This document shows, in pieces, positions 35,665 through 45,553 of a DNA stretch of 64,000 nucleotides (positions are counted from its first letter, which is position 1; the number at the start of each line of letters is the position of its first letter). Position numbers and translations under genes: made by a program. Below the pieces are notes generated by a model. That model saw nothing but the letters and a program-made list of their open reading frames with translations. It did not search any database and was not told the DNA's origin. The DNA comes from Rhizobium sp. 16-488-2b (GTDB lineage Bacteria > Pseudomonadota > Alphaproteobacteria > Rhizobiales > Rhizobiaceae): the NCBI RefSeq assembly GCF_017741815.1, contig NZ_JAGHMF010000045.1:43519-107518 (forward strand). The letters are read 5' to 3'.

Positions 35665-38028
35665 ATGACTGAACGGGTACGCAGAGTTTCCTTCCTGATT
35701 TTGGCAGTTGTGCTCGCTGCAGTGGTCTTTTTCATCGATAGCATTGCGGATTACGAATCTTCTGTGGCAATCCTCTATCTCGCCGTATTGGCGCTGGTTT
35801 CAGCGGTCGGCAACGCCAAAGAGGTGACTAGGGCCGCCCAAGCATGTGTAATCTTGACCGTTCTGGGTTGGCTCGTCGTGCATTTGGGCGACCCAAAATT
35901 CACGAGCATTCTGCGGTGTCTTTTCGCATGCATTGCGATAGGCGTCACGGCGGCCTTGCTTGTTAGCAGAAAGCGGCTCGAAGCAACTCAGCAAGATCTC
36001 GAACGTAGTCGCGCCGAAGTCGACCTTTTCGCGAATTCGGTTCCCTATGTCCTTTGGCGGTCAAATCCTCGGGGCGAAATCGAGTATCTCAACGCGAGCT
36101 GGACGGTCGTTACTGGATTGGACCGAGTTACCGTTCTGCAGGGGCAACGCTATAATGACGTCGTCCACCCCGATGACATTCCAATTCTCAACGAGACGGT
36201 GTCAGCCGCAGTTGCCAATAGAACCGTCACCAACCTCAAAGTGAGAATAAGGCAGGCAGACGGGGCCTACCGCTGGATGCAGATCTACGATAACCCGGCC
36301 TATTCGCCCCTCACTGATCAGGTCGAGCGTTTCGGGGGGCTTTCCGATGTCCATGACGAGGTCGTCGCGAAGCAGGAGCTTCAAGTAGTCCGGGATCAAC
36401 TGGAGATCAGCAGGACGGAACTGATGAACTTCACGGACTCGGTTCCACAGATCTTGTGGCGGGCCGATGCTATGGGTAAAATCGATTTCGTCAATCGGCG
36501 CTATACCGAAATCACGGCAAGGGACGTTCAGACGGCCGTGGGCCTAGAAAATTGGTTGGACGACATACATCCCGACGATCGGGAACGGTTCGACGATGTC
36601 TGGAAGGACGCGATCTTAAACCGAAACGAGGTACGTGCGACCTACAGACTACGCCACGCCAGCGGCGAGTACCGATGGATGTCTTTGGTGGGCCGCCCCG
36701 TTCAGCTGAGCGAGTCCTCGGACGAAACGAGATACTATGGAGGCATCTCCGACATCCATGACGAGGTGATATCTCATCAGAAGGTAAAAGAATTAAACGA
36801 GACACTCGAGCAGCGCGTGGCGGAGCGGACGTCAGAGCTCCTGCGCACGGAGCAAAGATACATTGGCTTGTTCGACGTAAGCAACATGACGTTCGCAGAG
36901 ATGGACTTCAGCGACGCCGAGAAGATGCTCGATGCGATCAAAGCGAGCGGCGTAACCGACTTGCGAGCGTATATGGCCGCCCACCCCGACGAACTGGCTA
37001 GCACCATCGGTGCCATCCGAACGACTAGGGTGAACGAAGCGTTGGCGCGCATGATGGGCTACGAGAGTGTCGCCGAGCTGGTGGCCAATCCTCCCGCCCA
37101 GAACGCGGAGGATGGTGCGGAGGTTCTGTTTCGCCAGTTAGAGATGTACTTTTACGGTGTCGACCACATAGATGGCCGAACAGTACTCGCCGGGAAAGAG
37201 GGTCGGCGAATACCTGTATACTTCACGGTAACCAGGCTGTCCGACGGACTTCATCTGTCCAGCCACCTCGATCTTTCTGAACAAGAGCGCATCGAGCAGA
37301 TGCGCCAGGCTGCGCAGGCCGAAATGGCCCGCGCGAACCGCATTGCGACCGTCGGGGCGTTCTCGGCCTCAATTGCCCACGAACTGAACCAACCCATTAC
37401 GTCGATGGTGTTCGACGCCCGAACTGGTATCCGCATGATAGCGCGCGAGAATCCCGACATGGAGGGAGTAGACCGAATCTTGCAACGCATGGAGAAAAAC
37501 GCGCGACGGGTCTCAGGTATCGTTCAAAGGACACGAGAGAACCTCGTGGGGAAACGGCGGCCTGTTGAACCAATCAACCTCAAGCGTCTTGTAATGGAAA
37601 CGCGCGATCTCATCGACCATGACCTGAAAACGGCGCATGTCGAGTTGGAGGTCGTCAGCGTGCGGTCCTTGCCAGAGATCATGGGGGATCCCGTCGAGCT
37701 GCAACAGGTTTTTGTCAACCTGGTAAACAATGCGGTCGACGCGATGCGTGGCCAGCATGGGGTACGTCGTGTCTCGATCGAGTTAGTCGCGAAGGATAGC
37801 TCTGTGGAGGTCCGCGTTACCGACACCGGGCCGGGGATACCCGAGGAATATATCCAGAAACTCTTCGAGCCGTTCTTCACGACCAAGGCAACTGGCATCG
37901 GGATGGGGCTCGAAATCTGCCGCTCTGCGGTGGCGGCAATGGGCGGGCAGCTCACTGTGGCAAATCTACCTGAAGGCGGTGCGCGCTTCAGCTTCGAGCT
38001 CCCTTTTGCAATCGGGCGTCCGATATAG
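35665..38028 (+). CDS. Membrane-bound PAS histidine kinase
   Basis: The protein has 787 residues. About four hydrophobic segments occur in the first 105 residues, so it is anchored in the inner membrane. Two related PAS/PAC units follow (each with VPYVLWRSN or VPQILWRAD and a terminal YRWM...GGxSDIHDEV), then a divergent PAS-like region (about 400-540). HisKA has the phospho-accepting His near 572 in SIAHELNQPI, and HATPase has NLVNNAVDAM, DTGPGIP and GIGMGLEICR. It resembles the kinase at 53832 in design. No regulator is directly adjacent; the FixJ-type and receiver genes at 30.6-31.8 kb are the nearest. The ATG at 35665 follows GAGGGCTGGGGCTT. Confidence 0.92.
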   Translation: MTERVRRVSFLILAVVLAAVVFFIDSIADYESSVAILYLAVLALVSAVGNAKEVTRAAQACVILTVLGWLVVHLGDPKFTSILRCLFACIAIGVTAALLVSRKRLEATQQDLERSRAEVDLFANSVPYVLWRSNPRGEIEYLNASWTVVTGLDRVTVLQGQRYNDVVHPDDIPILNETVSAAVANRTVTNLKVRIRQADGAYRWMQIYDNPAYSPLTDQVERFGGLSDVHDEVVAKQELQVVRDQLEISRTELMNFTDSVPQILWRADAMGKIDFVNRRYTEITARDVQTAVGLENWLDDIHPDDRERFDDVWKDAILNRNEVRATYRLRHASGEYRWMSLVGRPVQLSESSDETRYYGGISDIHDEVISHQKVKELNETLEQRVAERTSELLRTEQRYIGLFDVSNMTFAEMDFSDAEKMLDAIKASGVTDLRAYMAAHPDELASTIGAIRTTRVNEALARMMGYESVAELVANPPAQNAEDGAEVLFRQLEMYFYGVDHIDGRTVLAGKEGRRIPVYFTVTRLSDGLHLSSHLDLSEQERIEQMRQAAQAEMARANRIATVGAFSASIAHELNQPITSMVFDARTGIRMIARENPDMEGVDRILQRMEKNARRVSGIVQRTRENLVGKRRPVEPINLKRLVMETRDLIDHDLKTAHVELEVVSVRSLPEIMGDPVELQQVFVNLVNNAVDAMRGQHGVRRVSIELVAKDSSVEVRVTDTGPGIPEEYIQKLFEPFFTTKATGIGMGLEICRSAVAAMGGQLTVANLPEGGARFSFELPFAIGRPI

Positions 38029-38069
38029 AGTATCGCTTCCAAAAGCGTCGGGACACGCGGTCACGACGC

Positions 38070-38080
38070 TTTCTTACAAG
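38070..38080 (+). promoter_or_regulatory. Weak copy of the TACAA motif before the FdhF-like gene
   Basis: TTTCTTACAAG is a partial match to GATnnTACAAT, about 160 bases before the ATG at 38241. Confidence 0.25.
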
Positions 38081-38240
38081 ATCTTCTCCTTCAACTGACA
38101 TTCATTGACAGAGCCATCACGCCCGCAACCAAGCGCCCGCCCACCGCTTGGGCGCCGCGGACGCTGAGCATCGGTTGGCGAATTTAGCAACCATCGAGGA
38201 CCAATGGGACTCGGGGGACGGGTGGTAGAGAGGATCAGAT

Positions 38241-40526
38241 ATGCAGGATGAGCGCCCGGAAGGTATTGAGCGCTACGATGACCCGGCAGGGGGCCGGGGC
38301 GCCCTCAAAGCGGTCGCCAAGACTTTGGCTCATCAGCAGGTCGTCGCGCAGGGAGCTGCAACGCTTCTCAAGGCGAACCAACCGGATGGTTTCGACTGCC
38401 CCGGCTGCGCTTGGCCAGATCCCAAGCATACCTCTTCATTCGAATTCTGCGAGAATGGCGCAAAGGCGATCACCTGGGAATCCACCGCACGTCGCGTTGA
38501 GCCGGAATTCTTCGAAAGCAACCCGGTGGACGATCTGTGGAACTGGACCGACCACAAGCTCGAAGACGCCGGTAGGCTGACGTCACCGCTCTTATACAAC
38601 CGAAGCCGGGACCGCTACGAGGCCATCTCATGGGAAGACGCGTTTGAGGTCATCGCGGCGGAGCTTAACAAGCTGCCTGATCCGAATATGGCCGAGTTCT
38701 ACACGTCCGGCCGAGCCTCGAACGAGGCTGCCTTCATCTATCAGCTTTTCGTCCGTGCCTTTGGGACCAACAACTTCCCAGACTGCTCGAACATGTGCCA
38801 CGAGGCGACAAGCGTCGGCTTGCCCAAGTCGATCGGCGTCGGCAAGGGAACGGTGACGCTGGAGGATTTCGATCACTGCGACGCGATCTTTTCGTTCGGC
38901 CACAATCCAGGCACCAACCATCCGCGGATGATGACCACCCTGCATGAGGCCTCCCGCAGAGGCGTTCCGATCGTGGCCTTCAACCCGCTCAAAGAGAGGG
39001 CTCTCGAACGTTTCGCCGCACCTCAGAACCCGGTCGAGATGCTGACGATGTCGTCGACGCCGATAGCGTCCTCCTACAACCAGCTGCGGGTCGGTGGGGA
39101 CGTAGCGGCCCTCAAGGGTTTGATGAAGGCGGTCTTCGAGCGAGATGACGAGGACATCGGGATTGGCGGCGAGGGAGTGCTGGACCGCGCATTCATTGCC
39201 GAGCACACGACCGGCTTTGAAGAACTGCGCAAAGACTTCCAGGAAACATCATGGGAGAACATTCTTGATGTCTCCGGCCTCACGAAGGCGGCGTTCGCGA
39301 ACGCGGCTGACGTTTACATCCGGGCCAACAGCGTCATCGTCTGCTATGGAATGGGGCTGACCCAGCACGAGAACGGCACGGCCAACGTGCAGCAACTTGC
39401 AAATTTCATGATGCTGCGCGGGAACCTGGGGCGTAAAGGAGCCGGTATCTGCCCGGTTCGCGGACACTCGAACGTTCAGGGCGATCGCACCGTCGGCATC
39501 ACGGAAATCCCCAGCGAATCCTTGATCGATGGGATGGAACGAGCGTTCGGCTTCCGGCCGTCGGCTGAAAAAGGGCACAATGCCATCGAAACCATCGAGG
39601 CAATTGCCGACGGTCGCTCCAAGGCGCTTATTTGCTTAGGCGGAAATCTCGCCGTAGCGATGGCCGACCCTGATGCGACGTTCGCTGCCATGCGTAAGCT
39701 CGATCTAGCCGTCCACATCGCGACAAAACTCAACCGATCGCATCTACTTGTGGCGAAAACGTCGATCATACTGCCCTGCCTTGGCAGGACTGATCTCGAC
39801 ACCCAGGCGTCGGGACCCCAGTCCGTGACCGTCGAAGACTCGATGTCGATGGTCCACGCGTCCAGAGGTTTTCTCAACCCACCCAGTCCCCTGCTCCGAT
39901 CGGAACCGGCGATTATCGCGGGGATCGCCAAGGCAACGCTCGGCGATCGTCACGGGATCGATTGGGACGAGTTGATAGGTAACTACGATCGTATTCGCGA
40001 GAAAATCGAGATCGTCTTTCCCGAGTTTTACGACTTCAACACGCGTGTGCGCGTGAAAGGTGGCTTTAGGCTCGACGTGCCCGCTTCTTATCGCGTTTGG
40101 AAAACAGACTCCAAGAAAGCTGTTTTCCTGCTGCCCCCAAGTCTCGACGGCGATCGACTCGTTAAAGACCCATGGGCGCTGATGTTGACTACCATACGCA
40201 GTCACGACCAATACAATACCACTGTCTATGGCCTGGACGATCGATACCGCGGTGTGTTCGGCCGGCGGGACGTCGTCTTCATGAACAAGATGGACCTGGC
40301 TGACCGTGGGCTACGTGATGGTGACCTTATAGACCTGACTGCAACGCTTTCGAGCGAGCCTCGGAAAGCCCGAAAGTTTACCGTGGTCGAGTACAACATA
40401 CCAAGGGGATCGGTGGCTGGCTACTATCCCGAGCTCAACGTCGTCATCGCGCTTGATCACTACGACCGCCTTTCCGGTACGCCTTCATACAAGAGCGTCC
40501 CCGTCCTAGTTTCCGCTGCCGCATGA
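38241..40526 (+). CDS. FdhF/YdeP-family molybdopterin oxidoreductase
   Basis: The protein has 761 residues. It has the conserved order of the bis-MGD oxidoreductase family: N-terminal Cys-containing segment FDCPGCAWPDP, then RASNEAAFIYQLFVRAFGTNNFPDCSNMCHEATSVGL, GHNPGTNHPRMM and MLRGNLGRKGAGICPVRGHSNVQGDRT. A C-terminal molydop-binding domain (SHDQYNTTVYGLDDRYRG) completes it. The lack of a four-Cys cluster motif at the N-terminus and the YdeP-like residues favour the YdeP group over true formate dehydrogenase. The YdeP group is linked to acid or other stress. The substrate is unknown. The start ATG has ribosome site GAGAGG. The next gene overlaps its stop by four bases (ATGA). Confidence 0.9.
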   Translation: MQDERPEGIERYDDPAGGRGALKAVAKTLAHQQVVAQGAATLLKANQPDGFDCPGCAWPDPKHTSSFEFCENGAKAITWESTARRVEPEFFESNPVDDLWNWTDHKLEDAGRLTSPLLYNRSRDRYEAISWEDAFEVIAAELNKLPDPNMAEFYTSGRASNEAAFIYQLFVRAFGTNNFPDCSNMCHEATSVGLPKSIGVGKGTVTLEDFDHCDAIFSFGHNPGTNHPRMMTTLHEASRRGVPIVAFNPLKERALERFAAPQNPVEMLTMSSTPIASSYNQLRVGGDVAALKGLMKAVFERDDEDIGIGGEGVLDRAFIAEHTTGFEELRKDFQETSWENILDVSGLTKAAFANAADVYIRANSVIVCYGMGLTQHENGTANVQQLANFMMLRGNLGRKGAGICPVRGHSNVQGDRTVGITEIPSESLIDGMERAFGFRPSAEKGHNAIETIEAIADGRSKALICLGGNLAVAMADPDATFAAMRKLDLAVHIATKLNRSHLLVAKTSIILPCLGRTDLDTQASGPQSVTVEDSMSMVHASRGFLNPPSPLLRSEPAIIAGIAKATLGDRHGIDWDELIGNYDRIREKIEIVFPEFYDFNTRVRVKGGFRLDVPASYRVWKTDSKKAVFLLPPSLDGDRLVKDPWALMLTTIRSHDQYNTTVYGLDDRYRGVFGRRDVVFMNKMDLADRGLRDGDLIDLTATLSSEPRKARKFTVVEYNIPRGSVAGYYPELNVVIALDHYDRLSGTPSYKSVPVLVSAAA

Positions 40527-41299
40527 GTTGGATGCGAACTACAGTTGATTTCGATTGCGGCGATCGTTTGAAGCTTACAGCGTATTTGCCGGAGGCTCCG
40601 TCAGGGGCGATTTTCTTGCTAACAGGCGGATTCCAGGGAGACGAAAGCGGACAATCGACGCTCGCCGAAAGCCTTTACAGCTCTGGTTTCGCCATCTTTT
40701 CGGCAAATCTCGCGCTTGACAGCGTTCTCAACGGCATGGCCCTAAACGACGCGGTCGCCGCAATCCGCTGGCTCTTGGCGTCCGAATACGAGTTCGAACG
40801 AGATCGCTTGGCGGTGATGGGGGTCGGCGTGGGCGGCACCGTCGCAATCGAGGTCGGCCTTCGGGAAGGGATTCCCGTCGTTGCGTGGTCAGCACAAATC
40901 GACTTTAGGGACTTCATGGACAATACGGCCAGTCTCGGCGACAGCGACCATCTGCGTAACTACGATGGCATGAACTGGGCAACGATTGTTGCGGCAGGCG
41001 AGCAGGTTCCGTTTCTTCGGGGCATCGTGCTATCCAGGGTCGCGAATAACCTTAGCCTTCTCACGTCGACCAGCCCGCTGACCCGCATCACGCCAGATGC
41101 CGGGCGAATGCTGCTTTTCAACTCGGCGAACGAGATCATTCCCTCCCGCGGGATGGCATCGATGCAAAAGGCGATGGCAGCTCAGGGAGTGCCATGCACC
41201 GTGAGTCTTTTGGAAGGAACCGAACACGGCGCCGAATACGCCCTCTCTGCGCTGCCAAGCACAATCCAGTTCTTTCGCGACCAGTTTTGTAAGGTCTGA
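40523..41299 (+). CDS. Alpha/beta hydrolase-like protein lacking the nucleophile
   Basis: The protein has 258 residues and the order of an alpha/beta hydrolase: TGGFQGDESGQS for the oxyanion region, elbow at VMGVGVGGTVA, an acid region at LLFNSANEIIP and His in EGTEHGAEYAL. The elbow GVGVGG has Val where the catalytic Ser is expected, and the usual Asp strand carries Asn-Ser-Ala-Asn instead. The protein is therefore probably not a hydrolase in the usual sense. Its ATG overlaps the stop of the FdhF/YdeP-like gene (ATGA), so it is translationally coupled and may bind or help that enzyme. The frame is intact. Confidence 0.8.
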   Translation: MSWMRTTVDFDCGDRLKLTAYLPEAPSGAIFLLTGGFQGDESGQSTLAESLYSSGFAIFSANLALDSVLNGMALNDAVAAIRWLLASEYEFERDRLAVMGVGVGGTVAIEVGLREGIPVVAWSAQIDFRDFMDNTASLGDSDHLRNYDGMNWATIVAAGEQVPFLRGIVLSRVANNLSLLTSTSPLTRITPDAGRMLLFNSANEIIPSRGMASMQKAMAAQGVPCTVSLLEGTEHGAEYALSALPSTIQFFRDQFCKV

Positions 41300-41409
41300 C
41301 GCTCTCCAATATTGCTCGAGTCTAGCCGGACGAACTGGCTGTCGGAGTAGCGTGCGATCTTCGGCTGGATGAGCGAACGGTTGGGCCGCAGGGGCGAAAT
41401 AAGACAATC

Positions 41410-42981
41410 ATGCTCCCTACGCGGAATGTACTCTTCATCGGCCCATCAACCAAGCCATTGAACAGCCACATGATTGAACAGCTAGTTTGGAACCCAATAC
41501 TCCAGTTCTCGGTCCTGGTCTTGACGACCATTTCGATCCGCGTTGCCCTCGGCCGAAATCCCACAATCCGGTTTATCGTCAGCGTTTCTTTCTTCGCGCT
41601 TTTAACAGCCACTCTTTTATCGCACGACATCGTTCCCTACTCACCATCCCTCGGCGACCCGTTATTTTCCCGCAGGATAACCACCGGGCTTCTCAAGGCG
41701 GTGTGGTGGATCGGCGGGGCGGTGGTCCTGGTCAGTGCTGTCCGGCTCTTTCTCATTTTCGAGAACAACCCCCGCGAGGGACGACTTGCGCAAGATCTAA
41801 TTGTCGGAATCATCTATCTCGGAGCGGGCCTCGCTTTGATAGCGAATGTCTTCAGTCTCCCTGTTGGCACACTGATCGCGACGTCTGGCGCTTTCGCGAT
41901 CGTGTTGGGTCTCGCCCTACAGAGCACCTTAAACGACGTTTTTTCTGGGATAGCGCTCAACCTTGGGCGTCCTTACACCGTAGGAGACTGGATTGTCTTG
42001 GAAGGAGGCCTCCAAGGCCGTGTTGTCGAGACCAATTGGAGGTCGACCCACCTGGTCAACGGCACTGACGACCTTGTTGTTTTGCCGAACAGCACCTTGG
42101 CAAAGGCGCGCCTCGTCAATCTGACACGCCCCCAACAAACTCATGGCGTTTCGATAACCGTTCGGTTTCTCCCTACCCGCAATCCGGCGGCAATCGAGGA
42201 GACAATGCGGACCGTGTTGCTGAGCAGTTTCGCTATCTTAAAAACACCGCCTCCCACGGCGTTGGTCGTCGGCATCGACAGTCAGGCCGTGGAAATCGAG
42301 CTATCATTTCGAATTTCCGGATTTTCCGGCGCCGCCGCGGCAAAGAGCGAGATCTACGATCTGATATACCGTCACGCTCGGGCCAATGGACTGAAATTTG
42401 CCGGCCCGCGTGAAGCCTTCGTTCTCCCAGCCGAAGTATCATCGGAAGCACAGACAGCCAAGCATCCAGGAACGCCTTGGCGGCTCCTGGAGTCGATTCC
42501 ACTCTTCGCCACCCTGACTGACGACGAGAAGGACGCTCTTGCATCGAGCATGACGCGTCGCACGTACCAAAAGGGTTCGACGATCGCTTCGAAGGGAAGC
42601 AAGCTCACGTCCTTGATGATCATGCGTACGGGGGTAGCAGCACGACAGCGTATGGAAGGCGGCCATTTGGTCGACTTGGCGCGACTGTCGCCGGGCGACC
42701 TTTTCGGTGAGCGCGGGGTTTTGATCGATGCCGCAGAGTCGGGGGATACGACGGCGCTCACCTTTGTCGTCATTTACGAGGTCAAGAAAGAGGATCTGGC
42801 AGCGGTCATGCGCGACCGGCCGGCTTTGGCGGAAGAACTCGGCATTCTTCTTTCACGGCGGATGCAGGAAGAGGAGCAGCTTTCTAACGCGAGCGCCCTG
42901 TCTCATGGCACCCATCCCGACACATTGGCCACGCGCATCCGGCGCCTATTCGAGATACCGCGGGAACTCGAACTGCCGTAG
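41410..42981 (+). CDS. MscS-family channel with C-terminal cyclic-nucleotide-binding domain
   Basis: The protein has 523 residues. Three to four hydrophobic segments come first. The MscS pore and beta domain follow (GTLIATSGAFAIVLGLALQSTLNDVFSGIALNLGRPYTVGDWI; then NGTDDLVVLPNSTLAKARLVNLTRP). From about 355 onward it is a CNB/CAP-like domain (LESIPLFATLTDDEKDALASSM, then GDLFGERGVLIDAAESGDTTALTFVVIYEV). Such channels open in response to membrane tension and a cyclic nucleotide. The usual RxA phosphate-binding pattern is present as AAESGDTTAL only, so cAMP binding is not certain. The start at 41410 or at the in-frame ATG 41470 cannot be decided. A strong hairpin follows the stop. Confidence 0.88.
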   Translation: MLPTRNVLFIGPSTKPLNSHMIEQLVWNPILQFSVLVLTTISIRVALGRNPTIRFIVSVSFFALLTATLLSHDIVPYSPSLGDPLFSRRITTGLLKAVWWIGGAVVLVSAVRLFLIFENNPREGRLAQDLIVGIIYLGAGLALIANVFSLPVGTLIATSGAFAIVLGLALQSTLNDVFSGIALNLGRPYTVGDWIVLEGGLQGRVVETNWRSTHLVNGTDDLVVLPNSTLAKARLVNLTRPQQTHGVSITVRFLPTRNPAAIEETMRTVLLSSFAILKTPPPTALVVGIDSQAVEIELSFRISGFSGAAAAKSEIYDLIYRHARANGLKFAGPREAFVLPAEVSSEAQTAKHPGTPWRLLESIPLFATLTDDEKDALASSMTRRTYQKGSTIASKGSKLTSLMIMRTGVAARQRMEGGHLVDLARLSPGDLFGERGVLIDAAESGDTTALTFVVIYEVKKEDLAAVMRDRPALAEELGILLSRRMQEEEQLSNASALSHGTHPDTLATRIRRLFEIPRELELP

Positions 42982-43006
42982 CGGCCGCCGGAGCGCCGGC
43001 GGCCGC
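42981..43006. terminator. Strong hairpin between convergent genes
   Basis: GCGGCCGCCGG at 42981-42991 pairs with CCGGCGGCCGC at 42996-43006 across a four-base loop, then TTTC. It overlaps the end of the MscS gene and lies just before the convergent reductase stop, so it may end transcription from both sides. Confidence 0.7.
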
Positions 43007-43016
43007 TTTCAGCCGT

Positions 43017-44390
43017 TTACTTCACGTTCGCAAACAACATGTTCAGGCCTTCCGAAATTGTCGGGTGGGCAAAGATTCCGTCCCGGAGTACCGTGTATGG
43101 CAGGTCGCCGAGCATCGCCATCTGCACAACGCTCATGACCTCGCCCGCATTGACGCCCAACATTCCGAATCCGAGGATACGGTCGCTATCCTTCGCGATC
43201 AACGCCTTCATGAAGCCCTTACGCTGTGAAAGCGTACGCGCTCTCGGGACAACATCCATGGGCAGCCGGGCGACGCGGTAGTCGATGTTCTTGGAGTGCG
43301 CCTCGCTTTCGTTCAAACCCACCCTCGCAAATTCCGGGTCGATGAACACACAGTAAGGGATCATGCGACCATCAGTAGTTCTATCGCCGCCCTTGAGTTG
43401 AGAGGATACCACGCGATAGTCGTCGAGGGACGCGTGGGTGAACATCGGCGTTCCCGCGACCTCTCCCATTGCCCAGACGTCTTGAGCCGAAGTTCTCAGA
43501 AGGTTGTCCACCTTCACGAACCCTCGCGCGTCCAGTTCCACACCCGCCAGATCCAGGCCGATCCCGTCAGTCCGCGGACGTCGACCTGCAGCAACAAGCA
43601 GATGGGAGCCTTGGAAGACGCGGCCGTCAGCGGTAGTGATGCTCACCGCCTGCCCTGACTTCCCAGCTACAGTCGTCCCCGCGCCGTTTAGAGCTACATT
43701 CACGCCCTCGTTCTGAAGAACGTCGAGCAAGGCGGCGCTAACATCTTCGTCTTCTCTTGGAGCGAGGCGAGCGCCGTTCTCGATGATGGTCACGTCCGCA
43801 CCTAGGCGACGGAATGCTTGGCCAAGCTCCATACCGATATAGCCGCCACCGAGGACGAGTAGATGTGTTGGCATATCACCAAGCTGGAGCGCTTCGACGT
43901 GGGTGATCGGCTCTGCTGCCGCTAGTCCGGGAACATCTGGTACGGCGGCGGTCGTGCCGAGGTTTATAAAAACCCTGTCGCCCGTCAACGTTCTGACGCC
44001 GTTGCCGGTCTCCACGGCAATCGTCTTCGGAGCGACGAACCGACCCCAACCGATCACCAGCTCGAAACCGCTGGCGTCGAAGCCAGTCTGGTTTAAGGCG
44101 ACCATTTCCGCCACCACGCTAGCCGTGCGGTTGCGTACTAGATCGAGACTGGTCCGGACGTTTTCGGCATGCGTGCCGAATTCGGATGCTCTCCGGGTGG
44201 CGTGCGCCACTTCCGCGCTCCGTATCAAGGCCTTACTCGGTATGCAGGCGATATTGATGCAAGAGCCGCCGATCAGTCCCGCCTCAATCACAGCTACACG
44301 CTTGCCTGCCTTCGCCTGCTCGATTGCGAGGGTCTTGCCTGCCTTGCCACCTCCGAAGACGAGGATGTCGAAGTTTTCTAGTTGAGCCAT
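43017..44390 (-). CDS. Flavin disulfide oxidoreductase (Lpd/mercuric-reductase-like)
   Basis: The protein has 457 residues and uses FAD and NAD(P)H. FAD-binding GGGKAGK (13-19) is followed by the redox pair Cys44/Cys49 in GGSCINIACIPSK. The second nucleotide-binding motif is GGGYIGMELGQ, the FAD motif is VWAMGEVAG, and the C-terminal HPTISEGLN carries the His of the partner subunit. No extra heavy-metal-binding domain is present, and it is not next to pyruvate dehydrogenase genes. It is therefore more likely a stress or quinone/RclA-like reductase than true dihydrolipoamide dehydrogenase. Ribosome site AAGGAGAG is strong. The exact motif GATTTTACAAT (minus, 44450-44460) lies 59 bases upstream. 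Confidence 0.9.
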   Translation of the reverse strand: MAQLENFDILVFGGGKAGKTLAIEQAKAGKRVAVIEAGLIGGSCINIACIPSKALIRSAEVAHATRRASEFGTHAENVRTSLDLVRNRTASVVAEMVALNQTGFDASGFELVIGWGRFVAPKTIAVETGNGVRTLTGDRVFINLGTTAAVPDVPGLAAAEPITHVEALQLGDMPTHLLVLGGGYIGMELGQAFRRLGADVTIIENGARLAPREDEDVSAALLDVLQNEGVNVALNGAGTTVAGKSGQAVSITTADGRVFQGSHLLVAAGRRPRTDGIGLDLAGVELDARGFVKVDNLLRTSAQDVWAMGEVAGTPMFTHASLDDYRVVSSQLKGGDRTTDGRMIPYCVFIDPEFARVGLNESEAHSKNIDYRVARLPMDVVPRARTLSQRKGFMKALIAKDSDRILGFGMLGVNAGEVMSVVQMAMLGDLPYTVLRDGIFAHPTISEGLNMLFANVK

Positions 44391-44449
44391 TTTAGTCTCT
44401 CCTTGGAATTAATGTCCTTTCGGAGAAAATCAGCTGGCGATGGCGAGAG

Positions 44450-44460
44450 ATTGTAAAATC
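44450..44460 (-). promoter_or_regulatory. GATnnTACAAT motif before disulfide reductase
   Basis: The minus strand reads GATTTTACAAT, an exact match, 59 bases before the ATG at 44390. Confidence 0.5.
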
Positions 44461-44515
44461 GAGCCTATAGCGGAGACCCCTTGAAGACTGCCAGCAAGCC
44501 TGTGAGCCGAAGCCT

Positions 44516-45553
44516 TCAATCCATCGGAAAGAGAACGGAAAAGCGAACTCCGGACTGCGTTATGACGTGCTCCATTGATCCGTGCAGGAGGTTCTCGACG
44601 ATTGTCCCCATCAATTTCGAGCCTTGGTTCGAAGCTGCGGAGCAGTCGGTTTCCGGTCCTCCGACCTCGTTCCACCAGAGGCCAATACCGCCTTCACTAT
44701 ATGCCCACCGAATCAGGATTTTCCCGGAAACGACGGAAAGCGCGCCATACTTGAGCGCGTTGGTGGCGAGTTCGTTGGCCAAAAGACCCAAAGCCAGCGC
44801 GACCGTGGAGCTCACCTCAATCTTTGGACCATCCGCCGATATCCGCGGCATGCCCGTGTCGTGGTAAGGAGAGAGAACTGTCGCCAAGAGCTCTCCCAAG
44901 AGTATTCCTGGATTTTCCTCGTGGTCGGTGTCCAAGAAATTATGCACTTCCGCCAACGTCCTAAGGCGTTGCGCGAATTCTGTCGAATGCTCCTTCGGAA
45001 GGGAAAGATTCGCGAGGCCGATTGCCGAGGCGTAGACGTTCTTAAGCCGATGCCGCGCTTCGTCGCGCACGAATGTTAGATGCGCCTGCGTCTCAGTTAG
45101 TTCCCTTAGATCAACGCACCGGGATATCGCCGCGGACGCCGCTCGCGCCAGAGTTTGCGCCGCCGCGATCTCACCACCAATCGCATCCGCCCGTCCGTCA
45201 TCGAAATCGAATTCGGGAATTGGCCACGCTGGCAAACGAGGGTCCCTTAAGTGAGCCTGCTCGCCCTCGCCGACAAAAGACAGACTGTAGCTGGTCGAAC
45301 GAGTTCTGCCCCCAATGCTCCCTGCGATCATGACGGCACTGGGATCGCGCGAAAGAGGAAGAGGTGGGCCTACGACTGGTGAAGATGCTTGTCCATCTCC
45401 GTTCTTCGTGAATTCAGAACGGATCATCGCGAGAGCCTCCGCCGAGAGAATCCGTCGCGCAGCGTTGCGCGCTATCTCAGCGATGTAATCGCCGTCGTTG
45501 GAGGCGGCAATCTGCACAAGCGCTTCAACGAGAATGGGGTAGGGCTTAGACAT
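44516..45553 (-). CDS. HWE/HisKA_2-type histidine kinase
   Basis: The protein has 345 residues. The first 150 have no strong domain and no membrane segment. The HisKA_2 phosphoacceptor region is FVRDEARHRLKNVYASAIGLANL (His in RHRLKN), and the compact HATPase has LGLLANELATNALKYGAL, then GIGLWWNEVGGP and GSKLMGTIVENLL. This class is common in Rhizobiales and often acts in the general stress response with receiver-only partners. The start ATG at 45553 follows a GTG that could add three residues. Three receiver-only proteins in this window are possible partners. The motif that precedes the downstream reductase lies after this gene. Confidence 0.9.
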   Translation of the reverse strand: MSKPYPILVEALVQIAASNDGDYIAEIARNAARRILSAEALAMIRSEFTKNGDGQASSPVVGPPLPLSRDPSAVMIAGSIGGRTRSTSYSLSFVGEGEQAHLRDPRLPAWPIPEFDFDDGRADAIGGEIAAAQTLARAASAAISRCVDLRELTETQAHLTFVRDEARHRLKNVYASAIGLANLSLPKEHSTEFAQRLRTLAEVHNFLDTDHEENPGILLGELLATVLSPYHDTGMPRISADGPKIEVSSTVALALGLLANELATNALKYGALSVVSGKILIRWAYSEGGIGLWWNEVGGPETDCSAASNQGSKLMGTIVENLLHGSMEHVITQSGVRFSVLFPMD

